DNA of 39,800 bases. Origin: Gemmobacter caeni (GTDB lineage Bacteria > Pseudomonadota > Alphaproteobacteria > Rhodobacterales > Rhodobacteraceae). Numbering within the stretch: the first letter of the stretch is position 1; each line of letters starts with the position of its first letter. This document shows, piece by piece, positions 27,799-36,844 of this stretch. The DNA is taken from positions 1 to 39,800 of the forward strand of contig NZ_QBKP01000026.1 in the NCBI RefSeq assembly GCF_003054195.1. Reading direction: 5' to 3'. Below the pieces are notes generated by a model. The model was not told the origin of the DNA. It did no database searches and was given only the letters and a program-made list of their open reading frames with translations. The position numbers and the translations under genes are program-made.

Positions 27799-28067
27799 CC
27801 TATCACCTTCTTCCATTCGGTGATCTGCACGCTTTCGAACAGCCCGGCCTTGGCATAGGGATCGGCAGCGGCCCAGTCGCGCGCCTGATCCAGCGTCTCG
27901 ACCTCAAGGATCACCAGCGAGCCGCACATCTCGCCCGCCTCGTTCAGGAACGGCCCGGCCATCTCGACCACGCCGGTCGACCGGATGTGTTCCAGATGGG
28001 CGGGGCGGTTTTCCTGCCGGATATGCAGGGATTGCGGTTTGTCCTTGCAGACGAGGGCGACGCGCAT
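27795..28067 (-). CDS. YciI family protein
   Basis: A 90-residue ferredoxin-like-fold (dimeric alpha/beta barrel) protein. The typical features are RPAHLEHI near residue 21, then an AGPF segment and DPYAKAGLFESVQITEWKKV. Family members carry a His-Asp pair proposed for hydrolase or lyase chemistry, but the function is unknown. It begins three bases after gpsA and overlaps the EVE gene by four bases, so all three are probably on one mRNA. Confidence 0.88.
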   Translation of the reverse strand: MRVALVCKDKPQSLHIRQENRPAHLEHIRSTGVVEMAGPFLNEAGEMCGSLVILEVETLDQARDWAAADPYAKAGLFESVQITEWKKVIG

Positions 28068-28070
28068 GGG

Positions 28071-29006
28071 TTACTCCTGTTTCAGGGGGCGGGAAAGAAG
28101 GCTCTGGATGGCCTCGGTGACGGTGATGCGGCCATCGACCAGCGCGGCAACGGCGGTCGAAACCGGCAGATCCAACGCCTGCTTGCAGCCGATTTCAGCG
28201 ACAGCGCGGGCGGTCGCGGCGCCCTCTACCGTGGTTGCGGGGTCGAAACTTTCGCCCCGGCCCAGCGACAGGCCAAAGCTGAAATTGCGCGATTGCGCGG
28301 ATGTGCAGGTAAGAACAAGGTCGCCGAAGCCCGACAGACCGGCCAGCGTTTCGGCCCGCGCACCGCGTGCCAGCGCAAAACGCAGCATTTCGGCATAGCC
28401 GCGCGTCATCAGGGCGGCGCGGGCGGAATCGCCAAGGCCCGCGCCGATCACCACGCCCGCCGCAATGGCCATGACGTTCTTCAGGGCGCCGCCCAGCTCG
28501 GCTCCGATGACATCCGGGGTGCGATAAAGCCGCAGAACCGGGGTCGAAAGCCGTGCTTGCAGATGCGCACCAAGCGCATCGTCCCGGCAGGCGAGGGTCA
28601 GTGCGGTGGGCAGGCCGATGGCAATGTCGGCGGCGAAGCTTGGCCCGGTCAGCACGGCGGGGGCGGGACCGCCGAGCGTGTCGAGGATTTCGACAGGGCC
28701 CAGTCCGGTGGTCAGATCGACCCCTTTGCAGCAGGCGACCAGCGGACGGCTGGCAAGCCGCGCGCCATGATCCGCCACGAAGCGGCCAAGGGCCTGCATC
28801 GGCACCGACAGCAGCAGCAGATCGGCGTCATCGGTCTCGGCAAGATCGGCGGTCACGGTCACGCTGCCGGGCAACACCAGCCCCGGAAGCCGGCGGATCT
28901 CGCGCCCAGCCTGACCACGCCCCCACAGCACCACGGGGCCTTCGCGGCCAAGCGCGGCGGCCAGCGCCGCGCCGAATGCGCCAGAGCCGAGAATGGCAAT
29001 CTTCAT
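28071..29006 (-). CDS. gpsA: NAD(P)H-dependent glycerol-3-phosphate dehydrogenase
   Basis: A 311-residue soluble enzyme that reduces dihydroxyacetone phosphate to sn-glycerol-3-phosphate for phospholipid synthesis. N-terminal [14 protein letters not shown] is the dinucleotide motif (a Ser replaces the usual Ala). [32 protein letters not shown] with the catalytic Lys, and [13 protein letters not shown] are all canonical. The start overlaps the tsaD stop by four bases (ATGA). Confidence 0.96.
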   Translation of the reverse strand: MKIAILGSGAFGAALAAALGREGPVVLWGRGQAGREIRRLPGLVLPGSVTVTADLAETDDADLLLLSVPMQALGRFVADHGARLASRPLVACCKGVDLTTGLGPVEILDTLGGPAPAVLTGPSFAADIAIGLPTALTLACRDDALGAHLQARLSTPVLRLYRTPDVIGAELGGALKNVMAIAAGVVIGAGLGDSARAALMTRGYAEMLRFALARGARAETLAGLSGFGDLVLTCTSAQSRNFSFGLSLGRGESFDPATTVEGAATARAVAEIGCKQALDLPVSTAVAALVDGRITVTEAIQSLLSRPLKQE

Positions 29007-30085
29007 GCCTTCGCCCCCTTCTTGCCCGATCCCAGAAGGGCCGGGCTGGTGCGGTCCAGCGGCCAGCGCGGGCGGGCAGACAGATCCAGCCCGTCAGGGC
29101 CACGCGTTGCCAGTTGCTCGATCCCTGCCCAGGCAATCATGGCGGCATTGTCGGTGCAAAGCGCAAGGGGCGGGGCTAGGAAAACCGTCTCTGATCCGCT
29201 GCACAGGGCCTGAAGGCGCGCGCGGATTTCGGTATTGGCCGCCACCCCGCCTGCCACGGCGAAGGTCTGGACCGGATGCGCAGCCAGTGCGCGGCGCGAT
29301 TTCTCGAACAGCACATCCGCCACGGCCTGCTGAAAGCCTGCGCAAAGGTCCGCACGATCCTGCCGCCGCAGCCCGCCGTGTTCGGCAATCAGCGCATCGC
29401 GCTGCCGCAACACCGCAGTTTTCAGGCCCGAGAAGGACATGTCGCAGCCCGGCCGGTCCAGCAACGGGCGCGGCAGGGCAAAACGCTTCGCGTCGCCCGT
29501 TGCCGCTTCGGCCTGAACGGCGGGGCCGCCGGGTTGCGGCAGACCCAGCACCTTGGCGACCTTGTCGAAGGCCTCGCCCGGCGCGTCGTCGATCGAGCCG
29601 CCCAGACGGATGAAATCATCCGGCCCGTCCACGCGCAGGAACTGGCAATGCCCGCCCGAAACCAGCAGCATGAGATAGGGATAGGCGATTTCGTCGGTCA
29701 GCCGGGGCGTCAGCGCATGGCCCGCCAGATGATTGACCCCGATCAGTGGCAGCCCGGTCGCGGCCGCAAGTCCCTTGGCGCACATGACGCCGGACAGGAC
29801 GCCACCGATCAGCCCCGGTCCCGCTGTCACGGCGATGCCGTCCAGATCGGCCAGACCCAACCCCGCCGCAGCCAGCGCACGTTCGACGCAAAGGTCGATG
29901 CGCTCTGCATGGGCGCGGGCGGCGATTTCCGGCACCACGCCGCCGAAATCGGCATGCAGCGCCACCTGCCCCTCGACAACTGAGGACAGGATTTCCGGCG
30001 CGGCGCCCGCGCGGCGGCGCACCACGGCGGCGGCAGTATCGTCGCAACTGCTTTCGATGCCCAGCAGGGTCAGGCTTTCGGTCAT
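29003..30085 (-). CDS. tsaD: tRNA N6-adenosine threonylcarbamoyltransferase
   Basis: A 360-residue Kae1/TsaD ASKHA ATPase that transfers threonylcarbamoyl to A37 of ANN-reading tRNAs, with TsaB and TsaE. Visible are GIESSCDDT at the N-terminus, the metal-binding His pair in [16 protein letters not shown], the [12 protein letters not shown] segment and the C-terminal [10 protein letters not shown]. The ATG at 30085 gives the canonical start. A longer in-frame extension to 30178 crosses the divergent hemD promoter and is rejected. Confidence 0.96.
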   Translation of the reverse strand: MTESLTLLGIESSCDDTAAAVVRRRAGAAPEILSSVVEGQVALHADFGGVVPEIAARAHAERIDLCVERALAAAGLGLADLDGIAVTAGPGLIGGVLSGVMCAKGLAAATGLPLIGVNHLAGHALTPRLTDEIAYPYLMLLVSGGHCQFLRVDGPDDFIRLGGSIDDAPGEAFDKVAKVLGLPQPGGPAVQAEAATGDAKRFALPRPLLDRPGCDMSFSGLKTAVLRQRDALIAEHGGLRRQDRADLCAGFQQAVADVLFEKSRRALAAHPVQTFAVAGGVAANTEIRARLQALCSGSETVFLAPPLALCTDNAAMIAWAGIEQLATRGPDGLDLSARPRWPLDRTSPALLGSGKKGAKA

Positions 30086-30131
30086 GGGCTTTCCGTTGAA
30101 ACGCAGATGCGACCGGGGTAACACCGCAGTC

Positions 30132-30905
30132 ATGCTCAGGCAATCCCGCGCCCCCGCTGCGGTGCGGCCTGCGGTCATCCTGACCCGGCCCGCTGCGCAA
30201 TCCGCCCGTTTCGCCGCGCAGCTTCATGCGCGGCTGGGCGAGGGATTCGATATCCTGTGCTCGCCGCTGATGGAGCCGGAGTTTCCCGCAACCCGCCTGC
30301 CCGATGGCCCGTTTGAGGCGCTGATCCTGACCTCGGGCACCGCGCTGGAGGCCCTGCCGCATCTGACCGGTTCCTTACCCCCCCGTGCCTTTTGCGTCGG
30401 GCGCCGCACGGCTGATGCGGCACGGGCGCACGGGTTCGATGCCGTTTCCGCCGATGGGGATGCCGAGGCTCTGCTGGCCCTGTTGCTGGATCAACGCCCG
30501 CAGGGTGGCCTTCTGCACCTGCACGGGGAAGAGCCGCGTGGCGATCTGGTTGCGCGGCTGCGCGCTGCCGGGCTGCGCGCCGAGGGGCTGTGTGTCTATC
30601 GCCAGCGGCCAAGGTCGCTGGCCGCTGCGGTGATCGCCCGGCTGGAACAGCCGGGGTATGTCCTGTTCCCGGTCTTTTCCCCACAATCGGCCCAAAGCCT
30701 CGCCGAAGCGCTGCGCGTCTTGCCGCGTCCGGCCGCCATGATGCAGTTCACGGCAATTTCCCGTGCAACCGCCGAACCGCTTCTGCGTTTCTGTCTCGGG
30801 CCGGTGTCTGTTGCGGCGCAGCCGGATGCCGGGGCGATGCTGGATCTGCTCGATCCGCCGCCATGGGACAATCCGTGCCTTGAGGCACCGGGATCGAAAG
30901 ACTAA
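30132..30905 (+). CDS. hemD: uroporphyrinogen-III synthase
   Basis: 257 residues. HemD cyclises hydroxymethylbilane with inversion of ring D in haem synthesis. The family is poorly conserved. Recognisable parts are [14 protein letters not shown] near the start, [32 protein letters not shown], and the second-domain [18 protein letters not shown] and [12 protein letters not shown]. It is divergent from tsaD with 46 bases between. Location upstream of the mitofilin-like gene and hemY is the standard alphaproteobacterial arrangement and strengthens the call. Confidence 0.88.
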   Translation: MLRQSRAPAAVRPAVILTRPAAQSARFAAQLHARLGEGFDILCSPLMEPEFPATRLPDGPFEALILTSGTALEALPHLTGSLPPRAFCVGRRTADAARAHGFDAVSADGDAEALLALLLDQRPQGGLLHLHGEEPRGDLVARLRAAGLRAEGLCVYRQRPRSLAAAVIARLEQPGYVLFPVFSPQSAQSLAEALRVLPRPAAMMQFTAISRATAEPLLRFCLGPVSVAAQPDAGAMLDLLDPPPWDNPCLEAPGSKD

Positions 30906-30938
30906 CTTCGGGTGGAAGCGCAGGAAAAGGGGGATGGA

Positions 30939-32009
30939 ATGGCCGAGACCGGGGACCGCGCAGCGGATCAGAAGGCGGAGCCCGTCACCCTGACGGAGCC
31001 GGAACAGGAAATGCCGGTTGCAGAGCCGGATATAAAGCCCGTGTCAGAACCCGCGCCCGTCGCAGCTGAGCCACCCCCCGCCAAAGGCGGCGGATTCGGC
31101 CGTTTCGTTGGGTCGACCTTCGGGGGTGTCGTGGCAGCAGGGCTTGGCTTTGGGCTTGCGACCTTCGGCGCGCGTGAGGGCTGGCCGCTGGTCACGCCGC
31201 CGCAGGCTGGCGTCGAGGCCATGCAGCAAGAGATCACGAGCCTGCGCGCGCAGCTTGAGACCGCGACCGCGCTGGCGGGACGTATTGATGCGCTGGAACA
31301 GCGTCCTGCCCCCGTGGCAGATCTGGCACCGCTGGAGAATCGCCTGACGAAACTTGAATCGCAGGGCGATGGCGGGGCCGCACTGGCGGCGCTTCAGGCG
31401 CAGGTGGCCGATCTGGCTGCGAAAGTGGCGGCGCAGGCCGGGGATGCGGGGCGGATCGCCGAGGAAATCCAGAGCCAGGTGCAGGAGCGGCTGGATGCGG
31501 CCGAGGCGGAAACCGTGAAATTGCGCGCCGATGCCGAACGTCGCGCGGCGCTGCTTGAGGTGGAAACCGCGCTGCAAAGCGGTAGTGGCCTTTCTGCCGC
31601 CGTCAGCCGGGCCGAAGCGGCTGGTGTGACTCCCCCTGCCGCGCTGACGGAATTTGCGGCCTCCCCGGTGACGCTGACCAGCTTGCAGGACACCTTTGCC
31701 GATGCCGCGCGAGCGGCGATTTCGGCGGATGCAGGCACCACAGCGGAGGCGGGTCTGGGCGAGCGGATGGCGAGCTTTCTGGTCAGCCAGACCGGCGCCC
31801 GATCGCTTGAACCGCGGGAGGGTGACGATACTGATGCCGTGCTGTCACGGGCTGAAGCGGCGCTGCGGCAGGGCGATGTGGCGGCTGCGCGCGGATTGGT
31901 CGGGCAATTACCCGAGGCGGCCCAGACCGCGATGGCAGGCTGGTCGGCCGAGGCGGATCGCTGGCTTGCCGCACAAACGGCGATTGCCGATCTTCTTTCG
32001 GCCGGTTGA
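30939..32009 (+). CDS. Mic60/mitofilin-like inner-membrane protein (COG4223)
   Basis: 356 residues. Order: a cytoplasmic Pro/Glu-rich N-terminus (1-50), one Gly-rich membrane helix (about 56-77), a periplasmic coiled coil (about 93-195, rich in Ala/Leu/Glu heptads), and a C-terminal mitofilin-type helical domain. This is the layout of the alphaproteobacterial Mic60 relative, which is known to sit in haem loci and to shape intracytoplasmic membranes. An AGGGGG site favours ATG 30939 over a GTG at 30912. It is 12 bases upstream of hemY. Confidence 0.82.
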   Translation: MAETGDRAADQKAEPVTLTEPEQEMPVAEPDIKPVSEPAPVAAEPPPAKGGGFGRFVGSTFGGVVAAGLGFGLATFGAREGWPLVTPPQAGVEAMQQEITSLRAQLETATALAGRIDALEQRPAPVADLAPLENRLTKLESQGDGGAALAALQAQVADLAAKVAAQAGDAGRIAEEIQSQVQERLDAAEAETVKLRADAERRAALLEVETALQSGSGLSAAVSRAEAAGVTPPAALTEFAASPVTLTSLQDTFADAARAAISADAGTTAEAGLGERMASFLVSQTGARSLEPREGDDTDAVLSRAEAALRQGDVAAARGLVGQLPEAAQTAMAGWSAEADRWLAAQTAIADLLSAG

Positions 32010-32021
32010 CAGGAGAACCCG

Positions 32022-33542
32022 ATGCTTTGGACGCTTGTGAAAGTTCTTCTGTTCTTTGCGATTGTCGCCGGGTTGACCTGGGGCGGCGTGATGCTGCTGG
32101 AAAACGGCGAGCCTGTGCGCATCGTGGCGGCAGGGCAAGAGTTTACGCTTGGGCCGCTTCAGGTTGTCGTCGGGCTGTTTGTCCTGCTGTTCGGGCTGTG
32201 GCTGCTGTTGAAGGTGGTCAGCCTGCTGTTTGCGGTGCTGCGCTTCATCAATGGCGATGAAACCGCGCTCAGCCGTTATTTCGACCGCAACCGCGAGCGA
32301 AAGGGCTATCGCGCGCTTGCCGATGGCATGGTTGCGCTGGCGGCGGGCGAGAATCGCGTGGCGCTGTCGCGGGCTTACAAAGCCGAAAAGCTGCTGGGCG
32401 AGCCGGAACTGACCGACCTTCTGGTCGCACAGGCCGCTGAGGCGGCGGGCGACAATGCCAAGGCGACCGAGGCCTACAAACGGCTGCTGGAACATGACCG
32501 GACCCGGTTTGTCGCCATCCGGGGCCTTCTGTCGCAGAAGGTGGCAGAAGGAGACCGCGAGACCGCGCTGAAGCTGGCTGAAAAGGCGTTTGCGCTGAAG
32601 CCTCGTCATGCCGAAACGCAGGATATTCTGCTGAAGCTTCAGGCCGATGCGCAGGACTGGAAGGGCGCGCGGCAGACGCTTCAGGCCAAGATGCGTGGTG
32701 GTGGGCTGACGAAGGATGTGTTCCGCCGCCGCGATGCGGTGCTCGCGCTGCAAGAGGCGCAGGGGATCATGGATGAAAGCGCCTCGATCGAGGCGCGCGA
32801 GGCGGCGATTGCCGCCAACAAACAATCCCCTGATCTGATTCCCGCGGCCGCTATGGCGGCCCGCAGTCTGGCGCTGGCCGGGAATGCCAAGGGCGCGACC
32901 CGCATCCTGAAAAAGGCGTGGGTGGCGCAGCCGCATCCCGATCTGGCGGCGGCTTTCGCCGAGATCGAACCGGAGGAAAGCGCCGATGCCAGGCTGAAAC
33001 GCTTCCGCGCTTTGACAGCGGTGCATCCCGATCACCCGGAAACCCGGATGCTGCTGGCCGAGCTGAACATCGCGGCCGAGGATTTCCCGGCGGCCCGTCG
33101 TGCGCTGGGCGATCTGGTCGAGACCAAACCCACCGGGCGGGCGCTGGCGCTGATGGCGGCCATCGAACGGGGCGAAGGTGCCGATGAGGCGGCGGTGCGC
33201 GGCTGGCTGGCCAAGGCGCTGACCGCGCCGCGCGGCCCGCAATGGTGCTGCGACAAATGTCAGGCGATCCATGCCGCCTGGGCGCCGATCTGCGACAATT
33301 GCGGCGGCTTCGATACGCTGAGCTGGCGCGAGCCGCCGCAGACTGCGACACCTTCGCCCACCGGGACGGAAATGCTGCCGCTGCTGGTTAATCCGCCCGC
33401 GCCGCCTGCTGCCCCGGAACCGGAACCCGAAGTTGCCGAGGTGATCGAGCCGGAGGTGATGGACCCGCCGCAACCTGCACCGAAGCAGGCGAAGGACGAC
33501 GAGCCGATCGACCTCGCGGCGATTGTCCGCAGCGCAAGCTAG
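32022..33542 (+). CDS. HemY-like TPR membrane protein with C-terminal zinc ribbon (COG3898)
   Basis: 506 residues. Two membrane helices (about 3-24 and 45-70) anchor it, then TPR-like repeats fill about 85-400. A four-cysteine metal site follows (C410, C413, C424, C427), then a Pro/Glu-rich tail. The HemY_N region with LRFINGDETALSRYFDRNRE is characteristic. The role in haem synthesis is inferred from linkage. The Cys4 ribbon after TPRs recalls LapB of lipopolysaccharide control. AGGAGA before ATG 32022 fixes the start. Its stop overlaps that of the facing araC-type gene. Confidence 0.88.
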   Translation: MLWTLVKVLLFFAIVAGLTWGGVMLLENGEPVRIVAAGQEFTLGPLQVVVGLFVLLFGLWLLLKVVSLLFAVLRFINGDETALSRYFDRNRERKGYRALADGMVALAAGENRVALSRAYKAEKLLGEPELTDLLVAQAAEAAGDNAKATEAYKRLLEHDRTRFVAIRGLLSQKVAEGDRETALKLAEKAFALKPRHAETQDILLKLQADAQDWKGARQTLQAKMRGGGLTKDVFRRRDAVLALQEAQGIMDESASIEAREAAIAANKQSPDLIPAAAMAARSLALAGNAKGATRILKKAWVAQPHPDLAAAFAEIEPEESADARLKRFRALTAVHPDHPETRMLLAELNIAAEDFPAARRALGDLVETKPTGRALALMAAIERGEGADEAAVRGWLAKALTAPRGPQWCCDKCQAIHAAWAPICDNCGGFDTLSWREPPQTATPSPTGTEMLPLLVNPPAPPAAPEPEPEVAEVIEPEVMDPPQPAPKQAKDDEPIDLAAIVRSAS

Positions 33543-34513
33543 GGGCGCGAGGCCGCCGGGCTGCCGCCCGTCCATTTGCGGAAGGCGCGGTAAAAGGCGC
33601 TGGGCTCGCTGTAGCCCAGTTCGGTCGCGATATCGGCAACCGACAGGCTTGCCTCTTGCAGAAACTGCCGCGCCAGTGTGGCGCGGCGCGCGTCCTTGAG
33701 CGCGGCAAAGCTTTGGCCTTCGGCATGCAGGCGTCGGCGCAGGGTAGCGGTGGACATCCCGAAGCTGCGCGCCAGTTCCGGAAAATCGGGCCAGTCCGCG
33801 GGTGCCTGGCTGGCCAGCAGGTGCCGCACCCGCGCCGCCATGCCACCATCCTCACGATAGCGCACAAGGATATTGCCCGGCGCCCCGCGCAGAAACCGTT
33901 GCAGTGCGGCCTCGTCCCGGTTCACTGGCAGGCGCAGCCAGGTGGCCTCGAAGCTGAGGCTTGTGACCGGCTGGCCGAACAGCACCGGCGCGCCGAAGAA
34001 GCTTTGATAATCCTCGCGCTGCGGCGGGGCCGGGCAGGCGAAGCTGACCTGACGCAACGGGATGCGCCGCCCGATCAGCCAGCAGGCCACGCCCATCAGG
34101 ATCAACCAGTAGGTGCGATAGGCGAAGGCGCTGCGCGGTTCGGCGGTGGTCAGTTCGATCACAGCAAGGCCATCGCGGATCGTCAGTTCCCCGCGCGGGT
34201 CATCCAATACCACGGCCAGAAAGGCGATGGCCCGGCGCAGCGCGGGGGCCAGTGTCTCGCTGCCAAGGCTGGCGTGGCACAGCAGGGCAAAACTGCCGGG
34301 CCGCATCGGGCGGGCGGCAAGGCCGAAAAATTCATCCCCCGTCACCCGCGCAATCTCGGTCCACAGGCGGCCATATTCCGTTGTGCTGAGGGGGCTGGCC
34401 CCATCTTCCGGCAGGCCGAGGCGGGCCAGCAAAGGGGCGGGCGCAATTCCGGCAAGCGGCAGGCAGGACAGGGCATCTGCCACGAAGCCGGGGGTGATGG
34501 GGCGGTCTTCCAT
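33539..34513 (-). CDS. AraC-family transcriptional regulator
   Basis: 324 residues. The N-terminal 200 residues form an 'arabinose-binding-domain' (OruR/ArgR-like) sensor. The C-terminal AraC double helix-turn-helix (about 225-320) contains LARSFGMSTATLRRRLHAEGQSF and VADIATELGYSEPSAFYRAFRKWTG. It is divergent from the SDR-thiolase pair, with an exact 9-bp direct repeat between, so it most likely controls those genes. The ligand is unknown, perhaps an acyl compound or short-chain alcohol given the targets. No Shine-Dalgarno sequence is evident. Confidence 0.9.
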   Translation of the reverse strand: MEDRPITPGFVADALSCLPLAGIAPAPLLARLGLPEDGASPLSTTEYGRLWTEIARVTGDEFFGLAARPMRPGSFALLCHASLGSETLAPALRRAIAFLAVVLDDPRGELTIRDGLAVIELTTAEPRSAFAYRTYWLILMGVACWLIGRRIPLRQVSFACPAPPQREDYQSFFGAPVLFGQPVTSLSFEATWLRLPVNRDEAALQRFLRGAPGNILVRYREDGGMAARVRHLLASQAPADWPDFPELARSFGMSTATLRRRLHAEGQSFAALKDARRATLARQFLQEASLSVADIATELGYSEPSAFYRAFRKWTGGSPAASRP

Positions 34514-34532
34514 TGGGATATAGTAAAAACGA

Positions 34533-34563
34533 TCATTGAATTAGGCAATGAATGTCATTGAAT
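34533..34563. promoter_or_regulatory. direct-repeat operator between araC-type gene and SDR gene
   Basis: TCATTGAAT occurs exactly twice, at 34533-34541 and 34555-34563, 22 bases apart start to start (two helical turns). An inverted partial copy (CAATGAAT) lies between them. Tandem half-sites with this spacing are typical AraC-family operators. Confidence 0.6.
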
Positions 34564-34615
34564 GCAAGGCGGAAGGGCCTACCCTTGCGCGCGGAGGATG
34601 AAGGGAGGCGAAGGC

Positions 34616-35383
34616 ATGGAAATCAGGGATCGGGTCGTTCTGGTGACCGGCGCCGGATCGGGCCTTGGGGGCGCAGTGGCGCGCATGGTGGTGGAGGGCG
34701 GCGGTAAGGTCGTCCTGCTGGATGTGAATGCCGAAGCGGGCGCCGCGCTGGCGGCGGAGCTTGGCACGGCCGCGCTGTTCCACCGTACCGACGTGACCAG
34801 CGACGCCGAGGGGCAGGCGGCGATCGCCGCCGCGCTGGGCAGCTTTGGCCGGGTGGATGCGCTGGTGAACTGCGCAGGCATCGCGCCGGGTGAGCGCATT
34901 GTCGGTCGCGACGGGCCGCATGCGCTGGACAGCTTCGCCCGTACCATCTCGATCAACCTGATCGGCACCTTCAACATGCTGCGCCTCGCCGCCGCCGCCA
35001 TGGTCGGCAACGATCCCGGCCCGGATGGCGAACGCGGGGTGATCGTCAATACGGCCTCCATCGCGGGGATCGAGGGGCAGATCGGCCAGGCCGCCTATGC
35101 CGCTTCGAAAGGCGGGGTGATTGCCCTGACGTTGCCCGCCGCGCGGGAGCTTGCGCGCAGCGGTATCCGCGTGTTGACCATCGCGCCGGGCATCTTTGCC
35201 ACGCCGATGATGGCGGGCCTGCCGCAGGATGTGCAGGACAGCCTTGGCGCGGCGGTGCCCTTCCCCTCGCGTCTGGGGCAGGCGGCGGAATACGCCGCGC
35301 TGGTGCGTCATATCTTTGAGAACCGCATGCTGAACGGCGAGGTCATCCGGCTGGACGGTGCGCTGCGCATGGCGCCGCGCTGA
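34616..35383 (+). CDS. short-chain dehydrogenase, 3-hydroxyacyl-CoA dehydrogenase type (HSD10-like)
   Basis: 255 residues. NAD motif TGAGSGLG (residues 10-17), Asp at the end of strand beta2 (VVLLDVN), which suggests NAD over NADP, NCAG, catalytic Ser in NTASIAG and Tyr-x3-Lys in YAASKGG (about 161-165). The segment after that ([21 protein letters not shown]) is typical of HSD17B10-like enzymes that oxidise 3-hydroxy-2-methylacyl-CoA. A GGGAGGCG site supports ATG 34616. It is 21 bases upstream of the thiolase gene, giving two consecutive beta-oxidation steps. Confidence 0.88.
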   Translation: MEIRDRVVLVTGAGSGLGGAVARMVVEGGGKVVLLDVNAEAGAALAAELGTAALFHRTDVTSDAEGQAAIAAALGSFGRVDALVNCAGIAPGERIVGRDGPHALDSFARTISINLIGTFNMLRLAAAAMVGNDPGPDGERGVIVNTASIAGIEGQIGQAAYAASKGGVIALTLPAARELARSGIRVLTIAPGIFATPMMAGLPQDVQDSLGAAVPFPSRLGQAAEYAALVRHIFENRMLNGEVIRLDGALRMAPR

Positions 35384-35404
35384 AGCCGGGAACAGGAGGA
35401 AATC

Positions 35405-36595
35405 ATGGCACGAACTGACGATCCCGTTGTCATCACCGGCTATGCCCGCACGCCGATGGGCGGCTTCATGGGCGATTTCGCCGGGCTTTCCGCCAGCGAA
35501 CTGGGGCTGGTGGCTACGAAAGGCGCGCTGGCCCGCAGCGGACTCGACCCGCAGTCGGTGGAGCAGCTTTACTTCGGCTGCGTTCTGCCCGCCGGTCAGG
35601 GGCAGGCGCCCGCGCGGCAGGTGGCGCTGGCTGCAGGGCTGCCGCTGTCCACCGGGGCGGTGACGCTGAACAAGATGTGCGGCTCTGGCATGATGGCCGC
35701 GATGCTGGCACATGACGCGTTGCTGGCGGGCAGCGCTGAAGTCATCGTGGCGGGCGGGATGGAAAGCATGTCAAATGCGCCCTACCTGCTGCCCAAGGCC
35801 CGTGCAGGTTACCGTATGGGCCATGGTCAGGTGATGGACCACATGTTCCTCGACGGGCTGGAAGATGCCTATGACAAGGGTCGCCTGATGGGCACCTTTG
35901 CCGAGGATTGCGCGCAGACCATGGGCTTTACCCGCGAGGAACAGGATGGCTATGCGCTCACCTCGTTGTCGCGGGCGCGTGCTGCGATTGCCGATGGCAG
36001 TTTCGCGGCCGAGATCGCGCCCGTGGTCCTGAAGGGCCGTGGCAGCGAAACCGTCATCGACACGGACGAACAGCCCGGCAAGGCGCGGCCTGACCGTATC
36101 CCGACCCTGCGCCCGGCCTTCCGCGAGGGCGGCACGGTGACGGCGGCCAATTCCTCGTCGATCTCGGACGGGGCGGCGGCGCTGGTGCTGATGCGCCGGT
36201 CCGAGGCGGAAAAGCGCGGCCTGACCCCACTTGCCGCGATTCGCGGCCATGCCACCCATGCCGACAAGCCGGGCCTGTTTCCGACCGCCCCCATCGGCGC
36301 CACGCGGCGGCTGATGGATCGCGCGGGATGGTCGCTGGCCGATGTGGACCTGTTCGAGGTGAACGAGGCTTTCGCGGTGGTGGCCATGGCCTCCATGCGC
36401 GAGCTGGACCTGCCGCACGACAAGGTGAACGTGCATGGTGGTGCCTGTGCGCTTGGCCATCCGATCGGCGCTTCGGGCGCGCGGATCATGGTCACGCTGC
36501 TGTCTGCCTTGCAGAAATATGGCCTGAAACGCGGCGTTGCCTCCATCTGCATCGGCGGTGGCGAGGCAACGGCGGTGGCGCTGGAGTTGCTGTAA
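35405..36595 (+). CDS. acetyl-CoA acetyltransferase / thiolase
   Basis: 396 residues, the usual thiolase length. The nucleophile C92 is in NKMCGSGM. H352 is in GGACALGHPIGASG and the acid-base C382 in CIGGGEA. The FEVNEAFAV segment is also present. It joins or cleaves acetyl-CoA units. Thanks to the adjacent HSD10-type dehydrogenase, breakdown of short or branched acyl-CoA is more likely than polyhydroxybutyrate synthesis, but both are possible. A strong AGGAGGAA site precedes the ATG. Confidence 0.93.
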   Translation: MARTDDPVVITGYARTPMGGFMGDFAGLSASELGLVATKGALARSGLDPQSVEQLYFGCVLPAGQGQAPARQVALAAGLPLSTGAVTLNKMCGSGMMAAMLAHDALLAGSAEVIVAGGMESMSNAPYLLPKARAGYRMGHGQVMDHMFLDGLEDAYDKGRLMGTFAEDCAQTMGFTREEQDGYALTSLSRARAAIADGSFAAEIAPVVLKGRGSETVIDTDEQPGKARPDRIPTLRPAFREGGTVTAANSSSISDGAAALVLMRRSEAEKRGLTPLAAIRGHATHADKPGLFPTAPIGATRRLMDRAGWSLADVDLFEVNEAFAVVAMASMRELDLPHDKVNVHGGACALGHPIGASGARIMVTLLSALQKYGLKRGVASICIGGGEATAVALELL

Positions 36596-36602
36596 GGATC
36601 GG

Positions 36603-36653
36603 GTGCAACAGCCTTTCACCGCCAACCCCATGGCAAAGGAATAGCTGTTGCAC
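36603..36653 (+). other. long-loop inverted repeat after the thiolase gene
   Basis: GTGCAACAGC (36603-36612) and GCTGTTGCAC (36644-36653) are perfect complements. Inside, CTTT..GCC and GGC..AAAG can extend the fold. There is no T tract. It could be a 3'-end structure of the thiolase mRNA. Confidence 0.4.
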
Positions 36654-36768
36654 GTCTTCCTGCGCTCGTTTAAACGAAGCCGCGATGCTTGGGTCAGGTG
36701 ACTGACCGCGACAGCAGGAAAGACTTGTGCGAGCGGCCCGCCCGTTGTAGGCCGCAGCAGAGAAGAAT

Positions 36769-36844
36769 GCCGGTGTAGCTCAGCTGGTAGAGCACGTCAT
36801 TCGTAATGATGGGGTCGGGGGTTCGAGTCCCTTCACCGGCACCA
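36769..36844 (+). tRNA. tRNA-Thr (anticodon CGU)
   Basis: A full cloverleaf: acceptor GCCGGTG/CACCGGC, D arm GCTC/GAGC, anticodon arm CGTCA/TGATG with loop TTCGTAA (anticodon CGT, reading ACG), variable loop GGGTC, T arm with TTCGAGT loop and two G-U pairs, and an encoded CCA end (36842-36844). 76 bases. Confidence 0.96.

Noticed and set aside
31908-33575. 555-codon open frame antisense to hemY
   Set aside because: No recognisable motifs; it spans the end of the Mic60-like gene and all of hemY.
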